This document shows, one piece after another, positions 35,350 to 44,330 of a stretch of 64,000 nucleotides of DNA; positions within the stretch are counted from its first letter, which is position 1; each line of letters begins with the position of its first letter. The translations under genes and the position numbers were made by a program. The stretch is taken from assembly GCA_012959765.1 (NCBI GenBank), contig DUCO01000024.1, forward strand, positions 1-64,000, given 5' to 3'. The DNA comes from Dehalococcoidia bacterium. Its GTDB lineage: Bacteria; Chloroflexota; Dehalococcoidia; Lucifugimonadales; Lucifugimonadaceae. Under the pieces are notes generated by a model. That model did no database searches. It was not told the origin of the DNA and saw only the letters and a list, made by a program, of their open reading frames with translations.

Positions 35350-35608
35350 TATTCGCTTGCCGGCGTTGGTTTTGGCATTAGATTCGGCGTTGGACTCGGA
35401 GCTGGGCTTGATTCTGGCGACAACTCGCGCCGGGAAGTAAACGAAATAATCTCGGTGTAGTTCAAGCTGGCTGTATACTCCGCCCGCGTTCTTGCCAAAT
35501 TCCCAAAAAGCAGGACGCTGGTTCGATTCGGCGTGAGTCACGGTAGCATCTGCCCCATCCCGCGTCATGGCAAGCTTCGGCACGTCTCGTGCATACAGGA
35601 GAATTATT

Positions 35609-36331
35609 TTGCGATCAAGCAATATTCGTAAGGCGATTAACAACGGAACTATTTCGCACAACCTAACTGTGACGTTCCCTGAACCGACGATCGCCGAGTG
35701 GGCTGGATACGCCGGCTTCGACGGCCTACACCTCGATATGGAGCACGGTGTTTTCGACTGGGAATCGGTCGAGATGATGTGCCGGGTTGCCGATATGCAC
35801 GGCATGACCTGCAGCGCTCGTATCCCCAACACCGAGACCGACACGATTTTGCGGGCATTCGACAGGGGGCTGATGGGAATCCTGTGCCCTCACGTTGATA
35901 ACGCCGAGCAGGCGCAACGAATAGCGATGGCTGCACGATTTGGCCCAGAAGGCGCACGCTCGTTTGGTACTTCTCGTGGACGTGACTACGGAATGCACGA
36001 TATGACTCCCGCCGAGTACATGGCTGAATTCAACCGGGAAGTTACTGTTGCGATTCAGATCGAAACGAAGAACGCTGCAGAGACTATCGAAGAGATTCTG
36101 GATGTTGAAGGCATCGATCTCATCACGTTTGGGGCGCAAGATCTTGCCCAGTCGTATGGCCACCCCGGTCATCCGGAACATCCCGAAGTTGTCGAGGCCA
36201 TGGCGTCGGTCGTAACGGCTGTGCACGCTCGTGGCAGGCTCATGTCATCCGATGTCGAACGTGGAATCAACTTGGTTCAATGGCTTCCTGAAAAGCTCAA
36301 AGACTGGCTGGCGGAATCTCGATCAAAGTAG
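35609..36331 (+). CDS. HpcH/HpaI-type aldolase
   Basis: This 240-residue class II aldolase of the HpcH/HpaI/2-keto-3-deoxy acid group has the metal-site Glu in QIETKNA and Asp in TFGAQDLAQS, plus GLHLDMEHGVFD for the N-terminal base region. Such enzymes cleave 2-keto acids into pyruvate and an aldehyde. The start is TTG 35609, seven bases after GGAG; an ATG at 35567 in frame is possible but adds atypical sequence. The product of the sugar-acid dehydratases in this window could be a substrate. Confidence 0.83.
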   Translation: MRSSNIRKAINNGTISHNLTVTFPEPTIAEWAGYAGFDGLHLDMEHGVFDWESVEMMCRVADMHGMTCSARIPNTETDTILRAFDRGLMGILCPHVDNAEQAQRIAMAARFGPEGARSFGTSRGRDYGMHDMTPAEYMAEFNREVTVAIQIETKNAAETIEEILDVEGIDLITFGAQDLAQSYGHPGHPEHPEVVEAMASVVTAVHARGRLMSSDVERGINLVQWLPEKLKDWLAESRSK

Positions 36332-36392
36332 ATTTCATCAGCAATCACCGTTTTATCTATTGACCCAAGCTAACGACCACGAAACTCAACCA

Positions 36393-37355
36393 ATGACCAC
36401 TGCTACTTCACAGACGAAATACAAACCCGTTGCAGGATGGGCAAAGCTGCCAATGGGAGTGACCTTCCGAGGAGACGCTACATCGATTGCCGTTGACTCA
36501 AAAGACAACGTCTACGTTTTCAATCGCGGTACCGAACCGATTGCGGTGTTTGATATTGATGGCAACTTTGTGAGAGGAATGGGCCACGGCGAGTTCGTGC
36601 GACCGCATGGCATTGAGATCGATGCCGACGATAATCTGTATCTAGTCGATGATGACGGCCATATTGTTCAGAAGCGCACAAACGATGGCGAGGTGATCTT
36701 CACGCTGGGCACCAAGGGTGAACCGTGTGAGTGGCAGAGCGGCGGGATGTTCAACCGACCCACCGATATTGCGATTCACCCCGGTACTGGTGAACTGTTT
36801 GTTTCCGATGGCTACGGCAACTCCCGGATTCACAAGTTCGATCCCGACGGTAAGCACATCTTGTCGTGGGGTGAATCGGGAACTGATCCCGGTCAGTTCA
36901 GCCTGCCACACAACATCAGCATGCTCGGTACCGACAAGGTGATTGTTGCCGACCGAGAGAACTTCCGCCTTCAGATATTTACGACCGATGGTGAGTTCGT
37001 CGAACAGATCCACATCCACCATCCGATGTCGGTCACACAGGGCAAGGGCGACGACAGGGCGTTATACGTAGGCGAGATGATTCCGCCCCCGGTTCAACAG
37101 GGAGTGCCGAATCTAGGCGCGATGATCGCTGTTCTTTCACCAGAGGGCCAGTTCCTTCAGCATCTTGGTGGTCCGCTGCCGGGTGAGGGCGTCTGGCAGT
37201 TCACTGCTCCGCACGGTGTTTCGACCGACTCACAAGGCTCTGTGTACGCAGCCGAGGTTGCATGGACGAACTACTTCTCGAATCCCGAAAACTCGGGCAG
37301 CGAGGTGTTGCCACTTGGCGAAGTTGTAAGCATGCGCAAGTGGAGGCGGGTCTGA
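36393..37355 (+). CDS. PAL-like six-bladed beta-propeller protein (1 of 3)
   Basis: This 320-residue NHL-repeat propeller is strikingly like the peptidyl-alpha-hydroxyglycine lyase (PAL) domain of animal peptide-amidating enzyme. It keeps three candidate zinc His residues, His72 (RPHGI), His173 (LPHNI) and His274 (APHGV), plus Arg45 (FNRG) and Tyr141 (SDGYGNSR). PAL splits the hydroxyglycine product into amide and glyoxylate. There is no signal peptide, so it is probably cytosolic. I start at ATG 36393. The companion copper monooxygenase is not seen; the exact substrate is unknown. Confidence 0.82.
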   Translation: MTTATSQTKYKPVAGWAKLPMGVTFRGDATSIAVDSKDNVYVFNRGTEPIAVFDIDGNFVRGMGHGEFVRPHGIEIDADDNLYLVDDDGHIVQKRTNDGEVIFTLGTKGEPCEWQSGGMFNRPTDIAIHPGTGELFVSDGYGNSRIHKFDPDGKHILSWGESGTDPGQFSLPHNISMLGTDKVIVADRENFRLQIFTTDGEFVEQIHIHHPMSVTQGKGDDRALYVGEMIPPPVQQGVPNLGAMIAVLSPEGQFLQHLGGPLPGEGVWQFTAPHGVSTDSQGSVYAAEVAWTNYFSNPENSGSEVLPLGEVVSMRKWRRV

Positions 37356-37431
37356 TCGATCTGCACCAACCGCTAATTTTCTCAACCTATTTCAACTTCG
37401 AAAAATCCCGAATAACCGCCAGGAACAACTA

Positions 37432-38379
37432 ATGGTCAACGCCGCAACATCAGCAACCGTCTACGAACCAGTCCCGTACTGGGCAAAACTTCCACATCCG
37501 ATGTTTTTCAAAGAGGCAACTTCGGTTGCTGTCGATTCGAATGACAACGTGTACGTGTTCAACCGGGGCGATCATCCGGTCATCATCTTCGATAAAGATG
37601 GCAATTTTCTCGAGACGTGGGGCGCCGGAGAGTTCGTTCGACCGCATGGCATCACTATCGATGCTGAAGACAATCTGTATTTGGCCGACGATGACGCACA
37701 CATGGTTGAAAAGCGAACCAAAGAGGGCAAGCTAATCTTCCGACTTGGCGAAAAAGGTAAGGCTGCGGCATGGCAGGAAGGCGATCCTTTCAACCGACCC
37801 ACCCACGTTGCGATTCACCCCGATTCAGGCGATCTCTTCATTTCAGACGGCTACGGAAATTCTCGAATTCACAAGTACGACTCCGACGGGACTCACATCA
37901 AGTCGTGGGGTAGCCCGGGTTCGTTACCAGGCCAATTTTCACTACCGCACAACATAGCCATGAACGGCACCGACAGAGTAACTCTCGCCGACCGAGAAAA
38001 CTTTCGTCTTCAGACGTTCACAACTGACGGTGAATTCGTGGAGCAGATCCACTCGCACCGACCCATAGCAATTACCAATGGCAAGGGTGCTGACACGAAC
38101 CTCTACGTTGCTGAAGCCGGACCGCCTCCAGTGCAGGAAGGCGTGCGAAGACTGGGTCTTCGTATTGCCGTAATGGACCGCGAAGGCAACGAGGCTACCC
38201 GATTTGGAAATGAACTCGGTGGCGAAGGCCACGACCAGTTCATCGCACCACACGCCATAAGTGTCGACTCCGAAGGCTCGGTCTATGTGGCTGAAGTTTC
38301 CTACACGGCATTCGGCTCACACCAAGACCCCGTGCGAGAGGTAACCAGCCTCCGAAAGTGGAAACGGGTTAGCGGGTAA
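37432..38379 (+). CDS. PAL-like six-bladed beta-propeller protein (2 of 3)
   Basis: This 315-residue protein is a close paralogue of the preceding one, 77 bases away. It keeps His72, Arg45 (FNRGDHPV, near the FHRGDHV of animal PAL), SDGYGNSR, LPHNI and APHAI, so the zinc and catalytic positions are intact. Like its neighbour it has blades of about 45 residues ending in short polar strands and no signal peptide. The pair arose by duplication and diverged notably in the 170-260 segment. Confidence 0.83.
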   Translation: MVNAATSATVYEPVPYWAKLPHPMFFKEATSVAVDSNDNVYVFNRGDHPVIIFDKDGNFLETWGAGEFVRPHGITIDAEDNLYLADDDAHMVEKRTKEGKLIFRLGEKGKAAAWQEGDPFNRPTHVAIHPDSGDLFISDGYGNSRIHKYDSDGTHIKSWGSPGSLPGQFSLPHNIAMNGTDRVTLADRENFRLQTFTTDGEFVEQIHSHRPIAITNGKGADTNLYVAEAGPPPVQEGVRRLGLRIAVMDREGNEATRFGNELGGEGHDQFIAPHAISVDSEGSVYVAEVSYTAFGSHQDPVREVTSLRKWKRVSG

Positions 38380-38398
38380 GGCTCAAGGGAGAAATGCG

Positions 38399-38872
38399 AT
38401 GAGTCCAGCATCTGGGAAGTTATCGACCGAAGAGATCGACGCGTTTCTCGCTCAGCCGATCATTGCTCGTATGGCAACTGTTCAGCCCGATGGAGCTCCG
38501 CACGTAGCAGCGATGTGGCAGCACTGGGACGGCGAGGTGATGTGGGTCATTCCTCGCAGTAAATCGAGCTGGTACACCAACTTGAGCCAGGAGCCACGCG
38601 TGTGCATTTTGTGCGCTGATGATGTGAACCCGGAGCACTCGAGAGTCACGATCGAGGGCATTGCAGAAGTGGTCGAGGGACCTGTTGCACTTGTCGGTCG
38701 TACAAAGGAAATCGCCGATGAAATGGCGATTCGGTACATGGGGCCAAACGGGCCGACTTATGCGGCGAAAACGGCTAATCGGCTACGGTATCTGGTGAAG
38801 ATCGTTCCAACAAAGATCACGTCGTGGCGTGGAGAGTGGCATCCCCGGTACATCGTTACCGAGAACGACTAA
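38399..38872 (+). CDS. PPOX-class pyridoxamine 5'-phosphate oxidase-like flavoprotein
   Basis: This 157-residue protein has the split-barrel flavin-binding fold. Family cues are FLAQPIIARMATVQPDGAPH near the N-terminus, VMWVIPRSKSSWYTNL and EPRVCILCADD. Members use FMN or F420 and reduce or oxidise small molecules; PdxH-type B6 synthesis is unlikely because the chain is short. GGGAGAAATGCG puts a ribosome site before ATG 38399. It is just 19 bases from the propeller gene, so they probably share a transcript. Confidence 0.85.
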   Translation: MSPASGKLSTEEIDAFLAQPIIARMATVQPDGAPHVAAMWQHWDGEVMWVIPRSKSSWYTNLSQEPRVCILCADDVNPEHSRVTIEGIAEVVEGPVALVGRTKEIADEMAIRYMGPNGPTYAAKTANRLRYLVKIVPTKITSWRGEWHPRYIVTEND

Positions 38873-38874
38873 TT

Positions 38875-39336
38875 TCATTCAGTAGTCGGTGATGCCAGCG
38901 AGAATTTTGACGCCCAGATTCTGATCTGCGACCCGTGTTCCTGATAGTGGAGCACAGTGCAGGAATCGATCATCTCGCGGACCGGGTCGTATGGCTCGAA
39001 GTAGGCGGTCGGTGCCTTTGCCAGCTGATCACGCAGCGAACGGTGAACCTGCTCCATCTCTTCAACGGTCTGGCGTGGAGTGTTGCCTTTCTTCTGGTCC
39101 GCAGCGTTCGCATTAAAGCGATCGATGTTCCCTACAGGTTCTATGCTGCCACGGTCGAGTGAGGTAACCAGTTCCCATTCCCACGTCGTAATGTGCCCGA
39201 CGATATCGGTAACCGACTGGCTTTCCAGGACGCCCGGCTTCGCCATGTCATCACTGACAAGTTGGTCAAGCGAATTTCTGAACTGTCGCCAGTTATCGTC
39301 GATAGCAGCGAGAACTGCGCTTTTGCGGTCTTTGAT
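38875..39336 (-). CDS. DfsB/ClbS-like (DinB superfamily) four-helix protein
   Basis: The product resembles ClbS/DfsB family proteins: KSAVLAAIDDNWRQF, then SVTDIVGHITTWEWELV and a C-terminal HYQEHGSQIRIW. The only ATG in frame is 39246, which would cut off the first 30 residues of the fold. The frame is open to a TAA further upstream, with no GTG or TTG. I propose ATC 39336, nine bases after GGAG, giving 153 residues. An ATT at 39342 is possible but too close to GGAG. Function unknown; ClbS relatives protect DNA from a genotoxin. Confidence 0.6.
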   Translation of the reverse strand: MKDRKSAVLAAIDDNWRQFRNSLDQLVSDDMAKPGVLESQSVTDIVGHITTWEWELVTSLDRGSIEPVGNIDRFNANAADQKKGNTPRQTVEEMEQVHRSLRDQLAKAPTAYFEPYDPVREMIDSCTVLHYQEHGSQIRIWASKFSLASPTTE

Positions 39337-39470
39337 GGAAATTGGCTCCGGGTGGGGCGTTAGGCTCTCGGCGTGTAAGTGCGTTGACAGATTACGTTAG
39401 GAAGCCTAGCGTGGCGAGCCCGCGCTGATTTGCGCGATCCAGAACCGAATATCCCTATGGTGGCGAATTT

Positions 39471-40364
39471 ATGACTACAGTTGGTGAAGGCAAATTTCAG
39501 TATGAGGTGGATCGAGATTGGCTGCGCCACAAGCCGGCGTTCTGGGAACTTGGGCAGTGTGCCGACGTTGGAGTCGACTCTCAGGACCGTGTGTGGCTGT
39601 TCAGCCGCTCGAAGCACCCGGTTACTTGCTGGACTATCGATGGTCAGTTCATCGGGTCGTGGGGCGATCTGGGGCTCGACAAGGGCGAGTTTCGAGTTCC
39701 GCACGGTGTCTTCATCGATAAAGACGACAACATCTGGCTCGCCGATCACCAGACACACCAGGTGACGAAGCACAACGAAAACGGCGATGTGCTTATGGAA
39801 CTTGGCACGCACGGATACGCTGCCATCACGGTAACGAACACCAACGAGCAGGGCTCACCGTTCAACAACCCGACCGGACTGGCTATTGCCACCGATGGCC
39901 GCTTGTTTGTTTCTGATGGCTATGGAAACCGAAGGGTCCATCGGTTCAGTGCAGATGGCGAACTCGAAGACTCTTGGGGAGAATCTGGAAAAGGGCCGGG
40001 GCAGTTCTCGATTCTCCACAAGGTTGGGGTCGATAAGAACAACAAGGTTTACATCTGCGATCGCGAGAACAACCGAATTCAGATTTTTGACGTGGACGGC
40101 AACTATTTGACCGAATGGACTGACTTGGTTGGTCCCGGCGATATCTTCTTCGATGGCGACGTTGCGTACGTGGTTGAGCAGGGCGGCGGCAATGGCGTTT
40201 CGATCTGGACTCTCGATGGCGAGTTGATTACCCGATGGCGCGGTAATCCCGATGCTTCTCAGGCTGCCCACGGCGGGGCGTTCGATTCGCAAGGCAACCT
40301 GTACATCGCCGAAATCGGAGAAGCTGGCAGGGGCCAGCTGGTTACTAAGTTCAGTTTGATCTAA
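39471..40364 (+). CDS. PAL-like six-bladed beta-propeller protein (3 of 3)
   Basis: This 297-residue protein is the third and more divergent member of the propeller set. It keeps the three His positions (RVPHGV, SILHKV, AAHGGA) and SDGYGNRR, but the Arg is in LFSRSKHP. GESGKGPGQF and CDRENNRIQIF match the other two and PAL. It is separated from them by PPOX and the DfsB-like gene. No signal peptide is present. The role is probably related to but not the same as copies 1 and 2. Confidence 0.78.
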   Translation: MTTVGEGKFQYEVDRDWLRHKPAFWELGQCADVGVDSQDRVWLFSRSKHPVTCWTIDGQFIGSWGDLGLDKGEFRVPHGVFIDKDDNIWLADHQTHQVTKHNENGDVLMELGTHGYAAITVTNTNEQGSPFNNPTGLAIATDGRLFVSDGYGNRRVHRFSADGELEDSWGESGKGPGQFSILHKVGVDKNNKVYICDRENNRIQIFDVDGNYLTEWTDLVGPGDIFFDGDVAYVVEQGGGNGVSIWTLDGELITRWRGNPDASQAAHGGAFDSQGNLYIAEIGEAGRGQLVTKFSLI

Positions 40365-40387
40365 TTCACACCTCGTTCCCAAAGTTG

Positions 40388-40508
40388 GATTTCCCGACCG
40401 GGGCGCAGCGAAGTGGAGGGATCTCGCAGGACTGTGTGTTCATTTCAGCTAACGACTCGCGCGTCCCCACACCAGATCCCTCGGCTCCGATGACTCCGCT
40501 CGGGGAAT
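40388..40508. repeat. MITE-like inverted repeat, family 2, full copy
   Basis: The left end GGATTTCCCGACCGGGG and GTGGAGGGATCTC is mirrored at the right by CAGATCCCTCGG and ACTCCGCTCGGGGAA. The core CGCGTCCCCACACCAGATCC is shared with 12821-12859, and the left end with 52081-52109. It lies between the third propeller and fur. Confidence 0.7.
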
Positions 40509-40537
40509 CGGAGTTTGCGCAGTTGCCAGCTGCCCGA

Positions 40538-40966
40538 TCACGCCCCTGGACAATCATGCTCGATACCTGAGAGCACCAGATGGGTCGCGTTCACGTGAAA
40601 ACCGTGACGCTCGTGCACCTTCGAAATGAACTCCTGAACTAGTTCGTCGTCGAGAGGCAGAGTTCGTCCGCATTCGGTGCACTGAATGTGGTGGTGATTC
40701 GACTGGCTGATCCATTCGAATACCGTATCGCCGGGGCTCAGCCGCGACTCTGCGACGAGACCAACTCCACCGAGATCGCTGAGTACTCGATAAACCGTGG
40801 ACTGATCGAACTTCGAGTCACCGCCAGCGAGAGCGGATATCACTTCAGAGACGGTCATGTGGTTGTGCGTTTCACGCAGTACGTCGATGACGGCCTTGCG
40901 AGCTGGTGTGGCTCTGAGGCCGGATCCGCGTAGTACGTCGGTTGAAGATTCACTAGGTTCGGGCAT
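40538..40966 (-). CDS. Fur-family transcriptional regulator
   Basis: This 142-residue metal-responsive repressor has an N-terminal winged helix (GLRATPARKAVIDVLRE, FDQSTVYRVLSDL) and a C-terminal dimer domain with the metal-site HHHIQCTECG. The second CxxC of the structural zinc site is missing: only EHDCPG is near the end. That places it closer to Fur/PerR-like members with one Cys pair. It probably controls metal or peroxide genes. No Fur-box was identified. Confidence 0.88.
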   Translation of the reverse strand: MPEPSESSTDVLRGSGLRATPARKAVIDVLRETHNHMTVSEVISALAGGDSKFDQSTVYRVLSDLGGVGLVAESRLSPGDTVFEWISQSNHHHIQCTECGRTLPLDDELVQEFISKVHERHGFHVNATHLVLSGIEHDCPGA

Positions 40967-41074
40967 TGTTTTCGGTAGGATCAGTGATTACTTTGAGGGT
41001 CAGGTTCGTCGCAAGTTTCTCACGTTTATCGGGATTCCAGTTCCATTTTCACAAACAAACTCTTCAAATTCGAT

Positions 41075-41503
41075 ATGTCTTCGAGCATTTACGTGGATGC
41101 TCCGGCCGAACGCGTTTGGAAGTTGATCGACGAAGCCAGGTACTGGCCAGAGTGGTCGACGATATGTGTAAAAGTCTGGGGTGCGCCTGACGAAGACGGA
41201 TGGCAGCGAGGGCATCGGTTTGGGTTCCTGCTCAGGATTGGCGGGAGGCAAATCCCGTTTTTCGTGACGATTACCCGAGTAGAAGCTGGGAAGTTGATTA
41301 AATGGCACTCGACGAAGTTCACTATCACTGCGGTACGGTCGATATCAGTTGAATCCGAGGGAAACGGCTGTCGAGTGACCGACAGCAAGTGTTTCTCCAG
41401 CTACTTATTGCCGATCGGATTGGCCTATCCGCGCGGAATTATTCGAACAATGACCGAGTCATGGCTGTCTGAGATCAAAAACGAAGCAGAATCACACGAA
41501 TGA
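41075..41503 (+). CDS. SRPBCC-family protein
   Basis: This 142-residue START-like protein begins MSSSIYVDAPAERVWKLID, the usual edge strand and helix, followed by WPEWST. The middle has RVEAGKLIKWHS. It resembles polyketide-cyclase-like and lipid-binding members; the ligand is unknown. Its stop overlaps the start of the PIG-L gene by ATGA, so the two are coupled. It is another SRPBCC member besides those at 16638 and 26319. Confidence 0.8.
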   Translation: MSSSIYVDAPAERVWKLIDEARYWPEWSTICVKVWGAPDEDGWQRGHRFGFLLRIGGRQIPFFVTITRVEAGKLIKWHSTKFTITAVRSISVESEGNGCRVTDSKCFSSYLLPIGLAYPRGIIRTMTESWLSEIKNEAESHE

Positions 41504-42306
41504 GTAGTTCAGGCTTCATTGCTCAGAAAATCCTGATGGTGTTTGCCCATGCCGACGACGAGACCTTGCTTGCGGGAGCGTTGATTGCAAAGTTGGTCGC
41601 GGATGGCCACGAGGTGAGTTTGTTGTGCCTCGCCTCGGGAGACGATGATCGGACTGAGCGATTGCGTAAGGCTTGCGACGATCTGGGCGTGATGTCGGTA
41701 GAAACCCTTCGATATAGCGAGGGCGTGATGTGGCCTGACGATGTAGAAAGTCGCAACGATTCAAGCGCCAGCGTTCGGCTCGACCCGGTGCTATCTCTCG
41801 TACCCATCGATGACCTTGCCAGTCGAATCGGCGGTCGTCTCACTGAACTGAATCCCGACATCGTGATCACTCACTCCGCTTACGGCGACTACGGTCACGC
41901 CGATCATGCCGCCACGCACAGTGCAACGGTGGCAGCTGTTGCCGGTTCAAGTGAGGGTGACATCCGGTTGTATGCACTTGACTGGCCCAGAAGGCTGATT
42001 GGCCTGAACGCTCGAATGCTCAAGCTGGGCGGTCGAGATGTCCGAAGGATGGGTCCTGACGGTCGCTTCAACTTTTCTATGGTGCTTGACCGCTCGTCTG
42101 AATCGTATTTATCGATAAAAGTCTCCCGATACTTGAAGACAAGACGCAACGCCGCTTGCTGGTATGCGAAAGAACTTTCCATGGGACCTTTGCCGATGCG
42201 CCTACTTGAACGGCTGCCGTTGTGGATTCAATCGACGATTCTCGGCAGGGCACGACTAACGCTCGTGAGTGCGCCTGAAGACTTCAAGTCGAAGGGCGAA
42301 CTATAG
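41500..42306 (+). CDS. PIG-L/LmbE-family deacetylase
   Basis: This 268-residue zinc-dependent amide hydrolase has the motif AHADDE near residue 16 and HSAYGDYGHADH near residue 126, giving the two Asp/His ligand sets. Members remove N-acetyl groups from glucosamine-linked compounds such as mycothiol precursors, or from teicoplanin-type and bacillithiol intermediates. The actual substrate is unknown. It overlaps the SRPBCC gene by four bases and ends in front of a bidirectional terminator. Confidence 0.87.
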   Translation: MSSSGFIAQKILMVFAHADDETLLAGALIAKLVADGHEVSLLCLASGDDDRTERLRKACDDLGVMSVETLRYSEGVMWPDDVESRNDSSASVRLDPVLSLVPIDDLASRIGGRLTELNPDIVITHSAYGDYGHADHAATHSATVAAVAGSSEGDIRLYALDWPRRLIGLNARMLKLGGRDVRRMGPDGRFNFSMVLDRSSESYLSIKVSRYLKTRRNAACWYAKELSMGPLPMRLLERLPLWIQSTILGRARLTLVSAPEDFKSKGEL

Positions 42307-42333
42307 AAAATATCCCGAATTCGCTATCGAGGC

Positions 42334-42382
42334 TAAAAGTAAAAGCCACAACCCGATTTCTCGGATTGGGGCTTTTACTTTT
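42334..42382. terminator. Bidirectional terminator between PIG-L and rpoD
   Basis: AAAAGTAAAAGCC pairs with GGCTTTTACTTTT around a 23-base loop. It separates the convergent PIG-L and rpoD genes and has A/T-rich flanks on both sides, so it can serve both. Confidence 0.88.
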
Positions 42383-42400
42383 CGTTTGATCTTTTTAGGA

Positions 42401-43921
42401 CTAGGCGAGTAGTTCGCGGAGTTCTGCAACGTGTGCATCACCACGAAGTCGGCCAAGTGCCTTGCGTTCGATCTGTCGAATGCGCTCACGAGTGAGGTTC
42501 AACTCTCCACCGATCTCTTCAAGAGTTCGGGGTCGGCCGTCGAATAGTCCGAATCGCAGTTCAAGAACACGTCGTTCCCGATCCTGCAGATGACTGAGCA
42601 CACGGTCGACCTGCTCACGCATTGACGACTGTGCTGCGACATCGGCGGGTGCCGGTGCGCTGCTGTCCTGAATCAGATCGCCAAGCTCGTTCTCTGCGTC
42701 TTCACCAATTGGTGTTTCGAGAGAGACTGGCTCCTGCGACATCTGAAGAATTTCAGATACACGTTCGATCGAAAGCTCTACTCGCTCGGCGAGTTCTTCT
42801 ACAGTTGGCTCTCGGTTCAGCTGCTGTCCAAGCTCACGACGTGCTCGCATGATCTTGTTCAACGTCTCTACAACGTGAACAGGGATACGAATTGTTCGTG
42901 CCTGGTCGGCGATCGCTCGGGTGATTCCCTGTCGGATCCACCATGTTGCGTACGTGCTGAACTTGAAACCCTTGCGGAAGTCGAATTTCTCGATGGCACG
43001 CATCAGACCGATGTTGCCTTCCTGAATCAGGTCGAGCATCGACAGCCCACGGTTGAGGTGCTTCTTGGCAACGCTCACCACAAGTCGAAGGTTTGCTTCG
43101 CCAAGGTGACGTCGTGCCTTTTCGCCCTCTTCCCGAACACGCATCAGGTGTGCGCTCAATACGGGAGTAAGTGGCTGAAGTGCCTTAAGGAATTTTGGAT
43201 TTACGATATCGTCAGGCAGATCGTTCAAGACCGGGTCGAGGCCTAGAATACCGACCATGTCGGCCGAAAGCAGTCGGCTGAGAACTGAAAGTTCAACAAC
43301 CAGCTTGTGTGCCTCGTCGGGCTCGACGCCAAGTGCGTCTGAGAGATAGTTGATCAACTCGTCTTCACGCTTGCCATCGACAAGCGCACGAAGATCAGGG
43401 TCGGCAAGAGCCCGACCGAGAGTGACCGGAGTTTCGAGACCCAGATACTTGGCAACGGCAGATGCTGTGTCGCCGACCGGACCGAGTTTGGACAGGACGT
43501 CTGTGATAATAGTGAACGGGTCGGGAGTGCCGACTTCGATATCGCCCTGAATTTCCTTCTCAATCGCCTCAAGTCGCTGAGCAAGCTCAACGGCGCGAGC
43601 AAGTACAACTTCATCAGCTGCTGTTAGAAGGGCAACGCGACCGATCTCACGCAGGTACATGCGTACAGTGTCTTCGGTGAGTTCCGATTCCTGTACTTCC
43701 TGCTGAAGGGCGTTCGTGATGCTAGTTGCCGAGTCTGATGCTCGTGCCGCTTCCCACATATCCAGTTCAGATCGGGTTACGGCTGTTGCACCGCTCTCCG
43801 TGACCTGGTTCGCTTCGTCTTCATTGCCTTCCATGCGAGTGAAGGCGGGTTGGTACTCGTCTTCACCCTCGAGGGCTTGATTAACGTCGTTGACGCGGGA
43901 TGTTCGTCGCTTTTGGACCAA
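42401..43921 (-). CDS. rpoD: RNA polymerase primary sigma factor (sigma-70)
   Basis: This 506-residue protein is the housekeeping sigma factor. Region 1.2 is about 80-118 ([20 protein letters not shown]), region 2 about 270-345 ([37 protein letters not shown]), region 3 about 346-420, and region 4 about 430-500 ([20 protein letters not shown]). Between 1.2 and 2 lies an insert of about 150 residues, the non-conserved region of group 1 factors. TTG 43921 is preceded by AAGGA. No anti-sigma gene is adjacent. Confidence 0.95.
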   Translation of the reverse strand: MVQKRRTSRVNDVNQALEGEDEYQPAFTRMEGNEDEANQVTESGATAVTRSELDMWEAARASDSATSITNALQQEVQESELTEDTVRMYLREIGRVALLTAADEVVLARAVELAQRLEAIEKEIQGDIEVGTPDPFTIITDVLSKLGPVGDTASAVAKYLGLETPVTLGRALADPDLRALVDGKREDELINYLSDALGVEPDEAHKLVVELSVLSRLLSADMVGILGLDPVLNDLPDDIVNPKFLKALQPLTPVLSAHLMRVREEGEKARRHLGEANLRLVVSVAKKHLNRGLSMLDLIQEGNIGLMRAIEKFDFRKGFKFSTYATWWIRQGITRAIADQARTIRIPVHVVETLNKIMRARRELGQQLNREPTVEELAERVELSIERVSEILQMSQEPVSLETPIGEDAENELGDLIQDSSAPAPADVAAQSSMREQVDRVLSHLQDRERRVLELRFGLFDGRPRTLEEIGGELNLTRERIRQIERKALGRLRGDAHVAELRELLA

Positions 43922-44330
43922 CGGTTGTTCCTTTCGGGTATTCGCTACCCGTACCTGAACTTATCGTATATCCGGACAGATATTCGATCTCAGGCTATTC
44001 GTACTAGCGCCTCTCTCGCGATCTGCCCCGCTTAAACTGCGGGGCTTAGCGCAGGTTGAGAATGGTGGCAGACACTCAAGTTTTAGATGCAATCTCAACT
44101 TATTGCGATGCCTCACGCACAAACTTCGGGTACCCCCGAACTTGTGCGAACACATTTACCACTTCAACCGACCTTCTATTCTACGCCTTTGAGTACCCGT
44201 TCTAAAAGGGGGGGGGCACGGAAATAGCTTACGAAGTCCGTAGTTATGCGGGCCACATATGGTTGGGAAAGCTTCTGGTACATGGCTCGGCGTGGCTCGT
44301 TTTTTTCAGTTCAGTATCAGGATTGTCGGG
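43922..44330. other. 409-base gene-poor region upstream of rpoD with two stem-loops and a G9 run
   Basis: The region between the rpoD start and the end of the alcohol dehydrogenase contains no convincing gene. GCCCCGC at 44025-44031 pairs with GCGGGGC at 44039-44045. CGCACAAACTTCGGG at 44116-44130 pairs with CCCGAACTTGTGCG at 44135-44148. A homopolymer of nine G lies at 44208-44216. Neither stem is followed by a T run. A short frame at 43961-44155 is not coding-like. Confidence 0.5.

Noticed and set aside
35350-35844. Long N-terminal extension of the MFS protein at 34069-35349
   Set aside because: It is low-complexity (SNAESNAKTNA), has no transporter homology and runs into the divergent aldolase gene; the family start at 35349 fits.
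43961-44155. A 64-codon frame upstream of rpoD
   Set aside because: Unusual composition, no ribosome site and overlap with stem-loops argue against coding.
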